A DNA stretch of 64,000 nt from Saccharum officinarum (lineage: Eukaryota; Streptophyta; Magnoliopsida; Poales; Poaceae), in contig CM036179.1 in the NCBI GenBank assembly GCA_020631735.1, forward strand, positions 23,365,063 through 23,429,062, read 5' to 3'. Numbering within the stretch: position 1 is the first letter of the stretch; every line of letters starts with the position of its first letter. Positions 54,700 to 64,000 of this stretch are shown piece after piece. The notes beneath the pieces are model-generated. The model saw nothing but the letters and a program-made list of their open reading frames with translations, searched no databases and had not been told where the DNA came from. The position numbers and the translations under genes were made by a program.

Positions 54700-56260
54700 A
54701 AAGAATAAGAAAATCAGATATTTCTGATGACTATAAAGTCTATGTTAGTGAAATTCAAATGGAAGGTAATCCCACCTCATTTGAAGAAGCCATGAGAGAC
54801 GTTCACTCGTCTAAGTGGCAAGAAGCAAAGAAAGATAAAATAAAATTGATGATACCAATAATATTTTAGGATTCAGAATAAATTCCTAAGGAGCCAAAAC
54901 AGTAGGCTGTGATGGGTCTACAAGACGAAATGTGACTCCAAAGGGAATGTGTAAAGATGTAGAGCGCGACTTGAATCAAAAGTGTTTTGCACAAAGCGAA
55001 TGAATATATTACAATGAGTGCTAATGGCACATCATGATCTGACTTACATCAGATGAAAGTAAAGATGATATTTCCCAATGGGATTTGTATAAAAATGATT
55101 ATGTGGCATAACCTAGAGGTTTTGTCATGAAAAGAAAAGAACGTAAGGGATACCACCTGTAGAAATCCCTTATGGACTAGAGTAAATCTCTAGACAGTGA
55201 CATTTAAAGTTGAAGAGTCAATTAGAAATTTTGGGTTAAAGAGAATGAGAGGACAATTGCATTTATATAAAGTTATAGAATGGAAAATTCATTTTCTAAT
55301 CCTGTATATGTGGATGACATCTTACTTGTTAGTAGTGATGTCAATCTACTGCATGAAAAGAAGAAGCTCTTGTCCTCAAGGTTCAATAAGAAAGTTCTCG
55401 GTGAAATGTCTCTCGTTATAAGGATTGAAACTCACCAAGATAGAAGAAAAGGGGTATTAGAACTATCGCATAGGCATGCTAAGAAAAGTTTTTAAAGAAA
55501 TAAAGTACCTATGCGGGTAAACCTACGCCTGTTTCCATGGGAAAGGGTAATAGTTTTGAGAACTTTAGTGTTCCAAAAGGCAATGTGAGATTGTTATAGA
55601 TGGACGTCCTATATGCTCTAGCTGTTGAAAGCTTAATGAGTACACAGATAAGATATTGCCCTGACATAGTTCATATATTCGGGTTATTTTGGTAAAAGTC
55701 CAGTCCAGATATAGATCACTGGAATGAAGTTAAGAATGTCGGCCTCATGCTAAGAAAGAAAGAACAAGTACTCTCAAGTAGTTGTGGGTGCAAATGTTAA
55801 ATTTTAGCAAGATGTTTAGTGAAACCCACATAGTAGCTAACACTCGCAGTTGGAGTTTTATTGTGGAAAAGCTCTAAAGAAATAGTTTTAACATCGTCAG
55901 TGATGCAAGGTTATAGTATAGCATGATATAAGGCTGCGGGACAGGCAAAATAGTTAAAGAACTTTACCCGGAATGGATAATGGTTGTTAACAGCAATGAC
56001 CATTTGAATAGTTTGCTCCTAAGACAACGGGTCAAGTGTACTGCCAAACACGTTGACATTAAAGTTATACGTTGTAAAGGAGAAAGTCCGGAATCATACT
56101 AAAAGGTATTGAACATATAAGTAACAAGAAAAGCTTGCGGATCCGCTTACCAAGGCTTACCATCCAGTGTGTTCGGAGAACACACAGTCGACATGAGTTT
56201 ATGGTATAGCCTATGCTTTCCGGACAATAAAGGGCCCAAAAGTTCAAGAATCTGTTTCAG
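54700..56260 (+). pseudogene. Copia reverse transcriptase / RNase H remnant
   Basis: Pieces in shifting frames: KVYVSEIQMEGNPTSFEEAM and WQEAKKD (RT entry), a shortened GAKTVGC..TR stretch, PRGFVMKRKERKGYHL, NPVYVDDILLVSSDVNLLHEKK with the catalytic YVDD, ALGEMS-like GEMSLVI, HQDRRKGVLELS, then FGEHTVDMSLW-like sequence near 56170. The order is that of copia pol. The integrase expected upstream is not recognisable. Stops are too many for any product. Confidence 0.75.
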
Positions 56261-56400
56261 AACAGAGACATGTATTGTAGCTGTTAAATCTATCGGCAAT
56301 TGACCATGACGATGAAGCATGCTCTATACACTAATCTGTGATGGAACAAATAAAAGTGAAAGCAATTAAAGTCAAAGTTTAAAGTTAAATGATAAGTTGA

Positions 56401-56415
56401 GATCAAAGGGGAGAA
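56401..56415 (+). other. Polypurine tract
   Basis: GATCAAAGGGGAGAA immediately precedes the 3' LTR; it primes plus-strand synthesis. Confidence 0.8.
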
Positions 56416-56885
56416 TGTTAGAATAGATCTCAACCGAATTGGCCCAACGGCCAATTCGGACCCTTTGACCACGCCCTGATCGGGGGCATCCAATCTAACG
56501 AGGTTGGTGGGCCCCCTCGCACAGTGCCATATAAGAGGGAGTGGGGGCCACGGGCTCAAGCCACGAGGTTCACTGCCCAGCCGCCACCCCACTCCAAACC
56601 CTAGCCGATCCCGAGGGTGGCACTGCCAGCGGCGAGATGCTTCACCATCGGTCTTCTCCGTCGCCACCGCCGCTGGACAGAGACTTCACTGCCTCCTCGC
56701 CACCAACACCGACCCCATGGCGGACCCGTCTTCCTCCTCTGCCAAGCCCCAAGGTATGGGTCTTTTCTCCATCTCCCATCTCCTTCTCCCCTCTCGGTTA
56801 GTTCTACGATGTTCTACTGGTTCATCCAAGATGCAAAGAATTTGTACCCTCTAGATCTATACCTACATGATCCTAAAGTCTAACA
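56416..56885 (+). repeat. 3' LTR of copia element (470 bp)
   Basis: TGTTAGAATAGATCTC to AAAGTCTAACA, unrearranged. An open frame inside it (also seen inverted in the 5' LTR) has no known domain and is not called a gene. Confidence 0.93.
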
Positions 56886-56890
56886 TTATT

Positions 56891-59090
56891 ATATCCTGAA
56901 TTTCACACTGGGAGACTGACTGGCTCATGACATTGATTATTCCAAGCCAGTGCAAATCCCGAGCTGGATCGGCCATTCGCCGTGCAGGACCGCCTGAATT
57001 TCAAACAAGTTTTGTCATCACAACACAAGAGAGAAATAAACCATGCAGGGTTTTGTCAGGACACGCGCGGCCAGCCATCGATCAACACCGAACCGAGATC
57101 TGAACTGAGCCCGCGTGCAGGGCATCAAGTCTGGGATTTGACGTCGTGTGCCGTCTTAGTATATCATTTCTGTTTGTTTGGTCGTGTTGAAACCGATAGA
57201 TAGCTTGAATTGACCGTGCTGCCGTCTCTGAACTTGAAGCCAGAACAAGTCGTTGCCCACACCACATGGCTGATTGTAATTGGCAACCGTAGGCCCGCTT
57301 GACAGATGACAGGTCCATTACACTAGCATCGCAAATGACCATTGACTAAGTAAGTATTCAGGATCTTCCAAGTCGTTTGCAATGTCGTCGCTCGTCGGTC
57401 AGTCTTTTTTTTGTTTTTTGATTGAAAGAACGTCGGTGTGTGTTTCCATACAACTAAGAACCCCCTGAAAATCCCAGCCGAAACACACCAAGTTAGCACC
57501 TCATCGTGGACATGACTATATTTCAGACTGAATCAGCTGAACTGCTGAAGGATGATTCAAGGCTCGTTCGGCAGCGACCAGACTAGCTTTTCATCCTGGC
57601 CAGAATGCTCCGGTTTTTGAAACAGGCGCTCCGTTCCACCCAGGATGCGGAATGGCCTGTTCCGGGCTAACCGAGCGGCGCCTCAAGCAGGGGCGGAGCC
57701 TGGCCCTTTCACCGGGGTCCGCCGATCCCGACGAAATCATGTAATTTCTTAATGGAATCTTTGCATCTCTGGATTAACGCTATCATTTTAGCGAAGCTGA
57801 CCCCGATGCCATTTCCGGCTGGCTTCGCCCCTGGATTCATTCAAGGCTCCTTCCAAGGAAGAACACAAGAACACACACACACAGCACCCAGCCATCTTGG
57901 TGGTGCCAAAGTCAAACTGCGAATCATCAAGGGTAGTAGTATAAGACAATGACCTCACTTAATCTATTCTAAGCTAAGCTAAACGAGGCGATCGAATGGA
58001 TGCACACAGGCTACTCTACAAAACGATAATTATATTCTTAATTAAAGGCATAACCTTTCATTTGGAATTTAAATATGCTGCAGATATGGTAATTAATTTC
58101 GAAGCCCGGCCACCCAATGCAGAAAAGACAATCCGTGTTCATGATGGGCTCCGATCCAGAAAGGCATGCCACTGATTGATCCTACGAGGCATTGTATTAT
58201 ACGGAGGTGGTTATTTGGTGAACAACATCAGCGTTGTGGATAATATCATCATCATCATCATCGCGTTAGGCCACTTGTAGTGGGGAGTTTTTATACTCGT
58301 TCGTTAGAGTGGCATGTCAGTGTTTTTTGTGATTGTGGAAAGAAACTAATGAAGAGACAGAGAGAGAAAATAAGTATTGCGTATGAATACATTGCGCCCT
58401 GAATGTACTGCCTATGAGTCTATGACATAGCAAAAATGAGACTCTGCATTGTGTGGACTATTTCAACTATCAAATAAACACTTTGTTGCTTATGTGAATG
58501 TGAGAGTGTTTGAAAACACAAATATGAATTATGCCACTGGGAAGGGGCCGAGTAAACATATGACCCAACCTGAAACCCCAATAGTAATATAAGGTCGCCA
58601 GAATTATAAACAAGGATCGTATATCCTTTGTGAACACCACAAAAATCACCAAACTTCATCCACCCATCAATAAAACAAGTTAAACACGACGGTCCTAAAC
58701 TTAGCGCCGAGCGGCAATCATCAGGTTGAATTGACCACCCTAAACCGTTATTCGCTCCGACGAACATTTCCAATTTCCATGCATCACAGAGCATGCACGA
58801 GCTGCCGGTCTCGTTGGCCCGCTTGATGGACAGAATTGAAATTCAAAACAAGTGTGAAACGCGGCCATGTATCTAGGAAATCCAAAATATCTTATAATTT
58901 GGAATGGAGATTCAAAACACCTTATAATTTGGAATGGATAGAGTAGAACTATAATGAAGAGAAATCAGGTTTCAAAAGTTTATATGGACTATCAAAAATG
59001 AAAACCGGTCCAAGCGATTCTTCCAAAAATGTTTCTCTCTTTACGGCGTTTACCAACAATTTTAGTAATTCTACTTAGTAATCTAAAAGA
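56891..59090. other. Non-genic stretch
   Basis: No gene is supported. 57560-57690 (GGCTCGTTCGGCAGCGACCAG..GGGCTAACCGAGCGGCGCC) has inverted ends suggestive of a small MITE. A short ATC microsatellite is at ~58246-58262. 58870-58945 has two partial Stowaway ends (TCTTATAATTTGGAATGGA). A minus-strand frame of 124 codons (58420-58794) has no recognisable motif. Confidence 0.45.
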
Positions 59091-59772
59091 AAAAAGTCTA
59101 CTTAACCCCCATCTATCAAGGGTGGTCTACTTCACTCCCAACTATGAAACCGTTTACTATACCATCCGAACTTTCTAAAACCGGTCAAATTACCCCTCAG
59201 GTGGTTTTCGGACGGCTGGCTGCTACAGTAATAGAGATATTGCTACAGTATCATCGGTCTTGCTGCAGTCCTAGCTGTTTTGTCTTTTCCTTTCTTATTT
59301 ATTTTCGCTGAATCTTTGAAAAATCATAGTAAATCATAGAAAAATCATAAAATAGAAAATCTAATTTTGTTAGACTCCACCTGAGTAGATCTACACAGTG
59401 AACATATAATATGATATGCTTTAGTACAAAATTTTTGTTGTAAAAAAATAGATTTGTAAAAAAAATAGATTAAAAGGAAAAGACAAAACGAAGGCACTGT
59501 AGCATTAATGTAGTTACTGTAGCCATACCGCCATGACTGTAGCAAACCGACCGTCCGAAAATTGCCTAGGGGATAATTTGACCGGTTTTGGAGAGTTCGG
59601 AAGGGGGTAAAGTACCGCCGTTGCTGTAGCAAACCGACCGTCCGAAAACTGCCTGGGGATAATTTGACCGGTTTTGGAAAGTTCGGAAGGGGGGTAAAAT
59701 AGACGGTTTCATAGTTGGGGGTGAAGTAGACCATCTTGATAGGTGGGAGGGGGGTTAAGTAGATTTTTTTCT
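59090..59772. mobile_element. Long-terminal-inverted-repeat element (non-autonomous)
   Basis: AGTCTACTTAACCCCC..CTACTTCACTCCCAACTATGAAACCG..CCGAACTTTC.AAAACCGGTCAAATTA at the left (59095-59200) is repeated inverted at the right (59640-59770, ending GGGGTTAAGTAGATTTTTT). The right arm contains an extra internal duplication of GGGGATAATTTGACCGGTTTTGGA (~59570 and ~59653). Long arms suggest a Mutator-like or foldback type; no clear target duplication was found. Confidence 0.7.
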
Positions 59773-60132
59773 AATCCAAAATATTTCTGGTCACTAAACA
59801 TACGTGATGAACATCAATCGTGATGACCCTTCGACCTTCGGAGATAGCTCGCAGTGGCCAGTTTCTCATCCGAACGGACAAGTAAAGCATTTCTCCATGA
59901 TCATGGGTATATGTAATCACCGTTACAGTTCTCAATCTCAATTAGGCCTCCTTTGGAATGGAGGATTTCCAAAGAAAAATCTCAGGAACCAGCAATCCTT
60001 AGGAATGTAAGGCCCTTTGGTTTGCAGGATTCATGTGCAGGAAAGGTTCAGGAAATTTTCCTTCACTGGTAACTTTGAACGTATTCCACAGGAATTGAAG
60101 CATCCACTCTAGCCTCATTTTTTTTACTCTTG
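59773..60132. other. Non-genic stretch
   Basis: No gene. 59945-60110 (CCTCCTTTGGAATGGAGGATTT..CCTTTGGTTTGCAGGATTCATG) resembles fragments of grass MITEs with CCTTTGG ends. Confidence 0.4.
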
Positions 60133-60377
60133 GGCCTTGTTCACTTCCCCATCCCAACCCAAAATATTTCCTCTTCCACCCATCACATTAAATCTTTCGA
60201 CGCATGCATGAAGCATTAAATGTAGGTAAAAAAGATAACTAATTGCATAGTTTGTCTGTAAATGTCGGGACGAATCTTTTGAGCATAGTTAGTCCATAAT
60301 TAGACAATTTTTGCCAAATAACAACAAAAGATGCTACAGTAACTTTTTAACTACTTTTCGCGAAATGAACACACCCT
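60133..60377. mobile_element. MITE of the GGCCTTGTTTAG family (GGCCTTGTTCAC variant)
   Basis: It starts GGCCTTGTTCACTTCCCC and ends GAAATGAACACACCCTGC, with the family core including CGACGCATGCATGAAGCATT and ATGCTACAGTAACTTTT. Confidence 0.75.
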
Positions 60378-60738
60378 GCTTGTGCTTGTGTAGGACCGAG
60401 GCAGCACGAGTGATTAGTACAACCCGGTAGACCTTGGAACAAATGCATTTAAAGTAATCGGTTTGAAAAGTGATCTGCCAGGCCATTAATTAAATGAATA
60501 AATGTGGGTTATACAAATCCTAATATTCCTATTCTTATGAATTTCCCATGAGTATCAAACATCTCTCTTCTACAGTATTCCTATAGTTTTTAATCCTCTG
60601 TTTTACAATTGAATTCCTATAAAATTTCTATCTTTTATTGTCCCTAAGCTTTTGCTATCCTATGTTCCGATGGAGACCTTTTACACAAATCAAACTCACT
60701 GTGTCTAACTCCCAAAACCCCCCATTCCCTCCAATACC
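60378..60738. other. Non-genic stretch
   Basis: AT-rich DNA between the MITE and the Ds-like element; no feature seen. TTTTTAATCCTCTGTTTTACAATTGAATTCCTATAAAATTTC may be a MITE scrap. Confidence 0.4.
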
Positions 60739-61272
60739 TAGCGATGAAAACGGACGGAAAAACCCTATTTCTACTTCCGTTTCTATATTTTTTTGGCGGA
60801 AACGGAATCGGGTTCGGAAAATACGGGTTCGGAAACGGAATCAGAATATGCGGACATACGGAAACGAACAAATACAGACGGAGAGCCGGAAAATTAAATT
60901 AAGATCACATAATATAATATTATCAAAGTATACATATATAAAGTCATGTAATAATATATACAAAGTTTAATATTCATTTACATGCTATGTACGTGTACAT
61001 AACATGCATATTTGGTGATTCGTAGTTATATTAACATAACATAAGGACATGTAATTGTTAAACATGTTGAGCATAGATTGAAAACGGGATAAAAACGAAA
61101 TAAATACGGGTCTATTCCATATTAAAACGGGATTACTCGAAAACGGACGGAAAACACCATTTTCTACTTCCGCAAATACGAAAACGGGATCTCGCAAATA
61201 CGGAAACGGACGGAAAAATATAGAAAACGGAACGGGACAGTACGGGAAAAATTCCGTCCGTTTTCATCCCTA
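60739..61272. mobile_element. Ds-like non-autonomous hAT element (534 bp)
   Basis: Terminal inverted repeats TAGCGATGAAAACGGACGG / CCGTCCGTTTTCATCCCTA match the maize Ac/Ds terminus (TAGGGATGAAA). It is flanked by an 8-bp target duplication, CCAATACC (60731-60738) and CCAGTACC (61273-61280), with one mismatch. The subterminal 150 bp on both sides are packed with AAACGG or CGGAAACGG motifs, the Ac-transposase binding type. There is no transposase, so movement would need an autonomous hAT elsewhere. It ends about 90 bp before the F-box start codon. Confidence 0.88.
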
Positions 61273-61364
61273 CCAGTACCCCCAATTGCCTCTCCTTCTC
61301 GCCAAAACCCTAACCCCCATTCCCCTAAAGCCTCACCGGCGTTGGCCCCGGGCCCCGGCTCCCG

Positions 61365-62558
61365 ATGGCATCGCTGGCGGCAGCGGGTGAGGTGATGCCC
61401 TTCAGCGACGACATCCTCGCAGAGATCTTGATCCGCCTCCCCACCCTCGAGGACTTGGGCCGCGCCTGCGCGTCCTGCCCCGCGTTCCGCCGCGTCATCA
61501 CCAGCCACTCCTTCCTCCGCCGCCTGCACGCGCTCCGGCCGCCGTCCTTGCTCGGCTTCCACTCCTTATACTCGCTGTTCTACCCCGCGGAGCCGCCACA
61601 CCCCTCCGCGCCCGCCGCCAGCGCCGTCGCCGAAGCCGCTGATTTCAAGTTCTCGTTCCTCCCACCAGGGGCAAGGGCTGGATGGCCCGCGACGGCGGCG
61701 ACGGCCTCGAATGCTTCGAGGGTACGGATCCTACATTCAATACCATAGCGGTCTGCGACCCCTTGTTCCGCCGCTACGAACTTCTTCCGCCACTCCCCGA
61801 AGACTTGGCCGCGGCAGCTGCTCCAAGCGAATGCTGAGTGTAGGTACGATGTTTTCCTTGCCCCCTGCAGTGAGGAGGAGGCAGAGGGAGCGCCGGGAGC
61901 GTTCAGGGTGATTTGGATGGCCCAGTGCCCAACTAAGTTTATCGCATTCATATTCTCCTCGGCTAGGGGGCAGTGGCGAGCAACTGCTAAGGAGTTGGCA
62001 TGATCTGAACCCTACCATGTCCCCTGTCATGAAGAGCCCTCCCTTGCTGTGGCGCAGCTGCGCATATGGCTGTTTCTACTGGTATTTGTCAGGATTCCAC
62101 TTCTGCAGCAAGCTGATTGTGCTAGACATGGGCAGGATGGAGTTCTATCCTGTCAATTATCCATCCAACCACGAGCTTGAGAAAGTTGCTATTGTGGAGT
62201 TAGGGGAAAGCAGACGTGGGATGTTCGTGCTTGGTAATGGAAGTAATCCCCACAATAAAGACTGTATAGTCCGACTATTTAGTGCAAGCAACCAAATTCA
62301 TGGTGAGGGTGCCACTGAGTGGGTGCTAGAGAATACAGTCTCACTGTCTGGCTCGAGTAACTTCAGCATGCTAGGTGTTGCTAATGGGAAATTACTATTG
62401 CAAGGAGCACGGGAACATAATTCTGAAGAAGAGTATGGTTGTATTTTGCTGACTTCAAGACTGGGCTTGTTCAGAGGTTTCAAGGGATTATTCAAGATGG
62501 CTTCAGTCCTAGGGTAGCCCAATATATTGGTTACCCACCATCACTATCGTTACCTATG
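61365..62558 (+). pseudogene. F-box protein gene, frameshifted
   Basis: It opens MASLAAAGEVMPFSDDILAEIL with a good F-box (ILIRLPTLEDLGRACASC, FRRVITSHSFLRRLHAL, residues ~12-55), the part that would bind SKP1 in an SCF ubiquitin ligase. After an indel near 61670 the sequence continues in another frame (WMARDGGDGLECFEGTDP, CDPLFRRYELLPPLP), shifts again near 61835 (APGAFRVIWMAQ), again near 62010 (CFYWYLSGFHFCSKLIVLDM, FYPVNYPS), and again near 62440 (DFKTGLVQRFQGI), ending at a possible splice donor after 62558. The tail resembles grass F-box proteins with a degenerate beta-propeller-like C-terminus. Four frame changes point to a pseudogene, though draft errors could add to the count. Confidence 0.75.
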
Positions 62559-62970
62559 GTAAGCTTGCTCACATTTATTTTGCTTATGCACTGCTGTTTA
62601 GAAGCATTGGGCCCTTAATGTGAAGGCATTGTTTGAGATTTATAATGTGTCTTGCTGTCCTATTTATTAGATGTCTTGTTGTAGTTAGGTCAACGTTGTG
62701 TCCTTTATGATTGACTTTTTTGCCTAACTGTTGGTGGTCTGACAGGTAATTCTTGTTTAGATGGTTTCTTTATGTGTTTTTGTTTGGTGGATGGTGATGT
62801 TGGAAAGCCTGTGAATACACCCCTGCCCCCCTTCCTCTTAAACTATGTACCTTTTTTTTCTTTAAAATGTTGTTCAACAGCATTGTGCTCTAGCGTTCTG
62901 TGGTTTGTTACTCCCCCCTACCAAATTGTAAGACGTTTTGGCTTTTTCTATGTACATTGCTGCTAGTATC
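62559..62970. other. Flank of F-box gene with Stowaway fragment
   Basis: AT-rich, possibly intronic. 62910-62945 (ACTCCCCCCTACCAAATTGTAAGACGTTTTGGC) is a Stowaway-type MITE end. No further coding exon is recognised. Confidence 0.45.
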
Positions 62971-63410
62971 TGTTGACACTAACACCTAGTGTCAAGGTGA
63001 GCAGCACCTGCTCCCCTTCCCTCTCCCTCTCCCCTGAACCAAGGAAGTTCTTCAGCACACACACAACACTGCTCAGTTTCAGCTCCTGAAACTGCAGACT
63101 CAAAGAGATGGTGGCAAGAGCTGCCTTTTCCATTGCATTGCTTCCTAATTTATACAAGCAAGCTACCAACTACATAGTACATGATGGTATGGCTGAGTAC
63201 AGCCCCCATCACCTTAGTACAGCCAAGACATGGCTGGTGTACCTCTACCTAATCCTAGTACATGGTATACATCACCTTCTACCAACTAAAGTACTAGGGA
63301 TGGCCTATTGCCATACTTGCTGCAATATCCAGGGCATGGACAGCAGACCTGACCATGCCCTTGACTGACAGAAGGTAAGGGAGTGGAGGATCAGCAGATT
63401 AAGTCTAACA
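62971..63410 (-). repeat. 3' LTR of a Ty1/copia element (440 bp)
   Basis: On the minus strand TGTTAGACTTAATCTGC to GTGTCAACA. The preceding AGGATTAGGGGAAGAT is a polypurine tract. It directly follows the copia pol end at 63434. Confidence 0.85.
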
Positions 63411-63433
63411 ATCTTCCCCTAATCCTGCTGTCC

Positions 63434-63628
63434 TTACTTGACCTCAATCATGCCAATCATCCCCCTCAGTTCCTGGAACCGAAGCCGACCAAGTGACTTG
63501 GTGAGGATGTCAGCGAGTTGCCGCCTGGTATCGACGAATTCGATGACGAGCTGCCCTCCATCGACGCAATCACGAAGAAAGTGAAACTTCACATCTATGT
63601 GCTTGCTTCTGTCGTGGAGAACTGGATT
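63434..63628 (-). CDS. Ty1/copia pol C-terminus (Tork-like), partial
   Basis: The minus strand reads SKHIDVKFHFLRDCV, LVIEFVDTRRQLADILTKSLGRLRF and QELRGMIGMIEVK-stop, the conserved end of copia RNase H/pol. The LGRLRF..LR..IGM ending fits the Tork group. The rest is hidden by the gap. Confidence 0.85.
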   Translation of the reverse strand, partial: NPVLHDRSKHIDVKFHFLRDCVDGGQLVIEFVDTRRQLADILTKSLGRLRFQELRGMIGMIEVK

Positions 63629-63728
63629 NNNNNNNNNNNNNNNNNNNNNNNNNNNNNNNNNNNNNNNNNNNNNNNNNNNNNNNNNNNNNNNNNNNNNNNN
63701 NNNNNNNNNNNNNNNNNNNNNNNNNNNN
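63629..63728. other. Assembly gap (100 N)
   Basis: Exactly 100 N between minus-strand copia and plus-strand gypsy sequence. Confidence 0.97.
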
Positions 63729-64000
63729 GCCGAGTGATTGCATATACCTCTCGACCAACTTCGGGAAACATGAGGTGAATTATCCAACGCATGACTAAGA
63801 ACTGGCCGCAGTTGTTCATGCTTTGAAAGTTATGGCGGCATTATCTGCTGGGCAAATGTCCTGCAATATCTACACAGACCACAAAAGCCTCAAATACATC
63901 TTCACCCAACCCGAGTTAAATATGCATCAAAGAAGATGGCTCAAGTTGATTAAGGATTATAACCTTCAAGTGCACTATCATCCTAGCAAGGCAAATGTGG
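63729..64000 (+). pseudogene. Ty3/gypsy RNase H fragment
   Basis: With one frame change near 63765: RVIAYTSR, KHEVNYPTHD, AAVVHALKVM, NIYTDHKSLKYIFTQPELN, QRRWLKLIKDYNLQVHYHPSKANV. This is the chromovirus-type RT-RNase H, with the TDHKSL motif. An in-frame TAA interrupts the part before AAVVHAL. It runs off the window end. It could belong to an element of the same type as the one at 1-6437 but is not shown to be the same one. Confidence 0.85.

Larger units (their letters stand above)
50414..56885 (+). mobile_element. Ty1/copia retrotransposon, complete ends, rearranged 5' LTR
   Basis: TGTTAGAATAGATCTC at the left end and AAAGTCTAACA at the right end are flanked by the direct repeat TTATT (50409-50413 and 56886-56890). 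Inside are a primer-binding site at 51526, a gag knuckle remnant near 53430, RT/RNase H remnants (54700-56260) and a polypurine tract before the 470-bp 3' LTR. The coding region is saturated with stops. The 5' LTR is a chimera. It lies about 0.4 kb downstream of the PMP22 stop codon. Confidence 0.9.

Noticed and set aside
58420..58794. 124-codon minus-strand ORF as a gene
   Set aside because: No motif, no splice or promoter context, and AT-rich non-genic surroundings.
1..64000. tRNA, rRNA or other structural RNA genes
   Set aside because: No cloverleaf or rRNA-like sequence was recognised by eye; the tRNA-like matches are retrotransposon primer-binding sites.

Overview
This window is plant nuclear DNA, almost certainly from a panicoid grass, probably the Andropogoneae (sorghum, sugarcane, Miscanthus, maize). 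The reasons are spliced genes with plant-specific products, grass LTR-retrotransposon lineages, a high-copy grass MITE family and a Ds-like hAT element. It is draft sequence: three placeholders of exactly 100 N (6438-6537, 29979-30078, 63629-63728) sit where repeat identity or orientation changes, so order across them is uncertain.

Layout. 1-6437: 5' part of a Ty3/gypsy element (chromovirus-like, Tekay type) with a long LTR, primer-binding site, an extra coiled-coil ORF upstream of gag, and a broken gag-protease. 6538-15863: a minus-strand Ty1/copia SIRE/Maximus-type element with a 5' LTR, gag, an open 1074-codon pol and a post-pol ORF; no 3' LTR is visible. 15917-23500: a repeat graveyard with a 1.2-kb segment present twice (CACTA-like plus LINE sequence), a truncated LTR, MITEs and a decayed LINE reverse transcriptase. 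24000-27150: a BELL-type TALE homeobox gene with four coding exons and one apparent frameshift. 27587-30480: MITE and LINE scraps and short repeats. 30490-45435: a minus-strand Ty3/gypsy Tat-lineage element carrying an antisense intron-containing extra gene, a retroposed ORF with a 15-bp target duplication, and a 2.47-kb copia solo LTR inside its RNase H. 46194-50000: an intact seven-exon PMP22/Mpv17-family peroxisomal membrane protein gene. 50414-56885: a complete but rearranged Ty1/copia element in the 3' flank of that gene. 56891-60738: mostly unannotatable sequence, a long-TIR element and a MITE. 60739-61272: a Ds-like element directly upstream of a broken F-box gene (61365-62558). 62971-64000: the end of a Ty1/copia element, a gap, and a Ty3/gypsy RNase H fragment.

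The host genes (BELL homeobox, PMP22, F-box) are unrelated single genes in a transposon-rich setting; there is no operon logic. No complete undescribed system stands out. The most unusual structures are (1) the copia 5' LTR at 50414-51524, a chimera joined by three short-homology junctions yet flanked by an intact 5-bp target duplication; (2) hairpin arrays inside that element; (3) arrays of GACCGGACGCGTCCGGTC-type palindromes upstream of a TATA box in three separate LTRs and one post-pol region; (4) the spliced antisense gene inside the Tat element; and (5) the retroposed ORF. All calls come from reading sequence and recalling family features; no database search was run.
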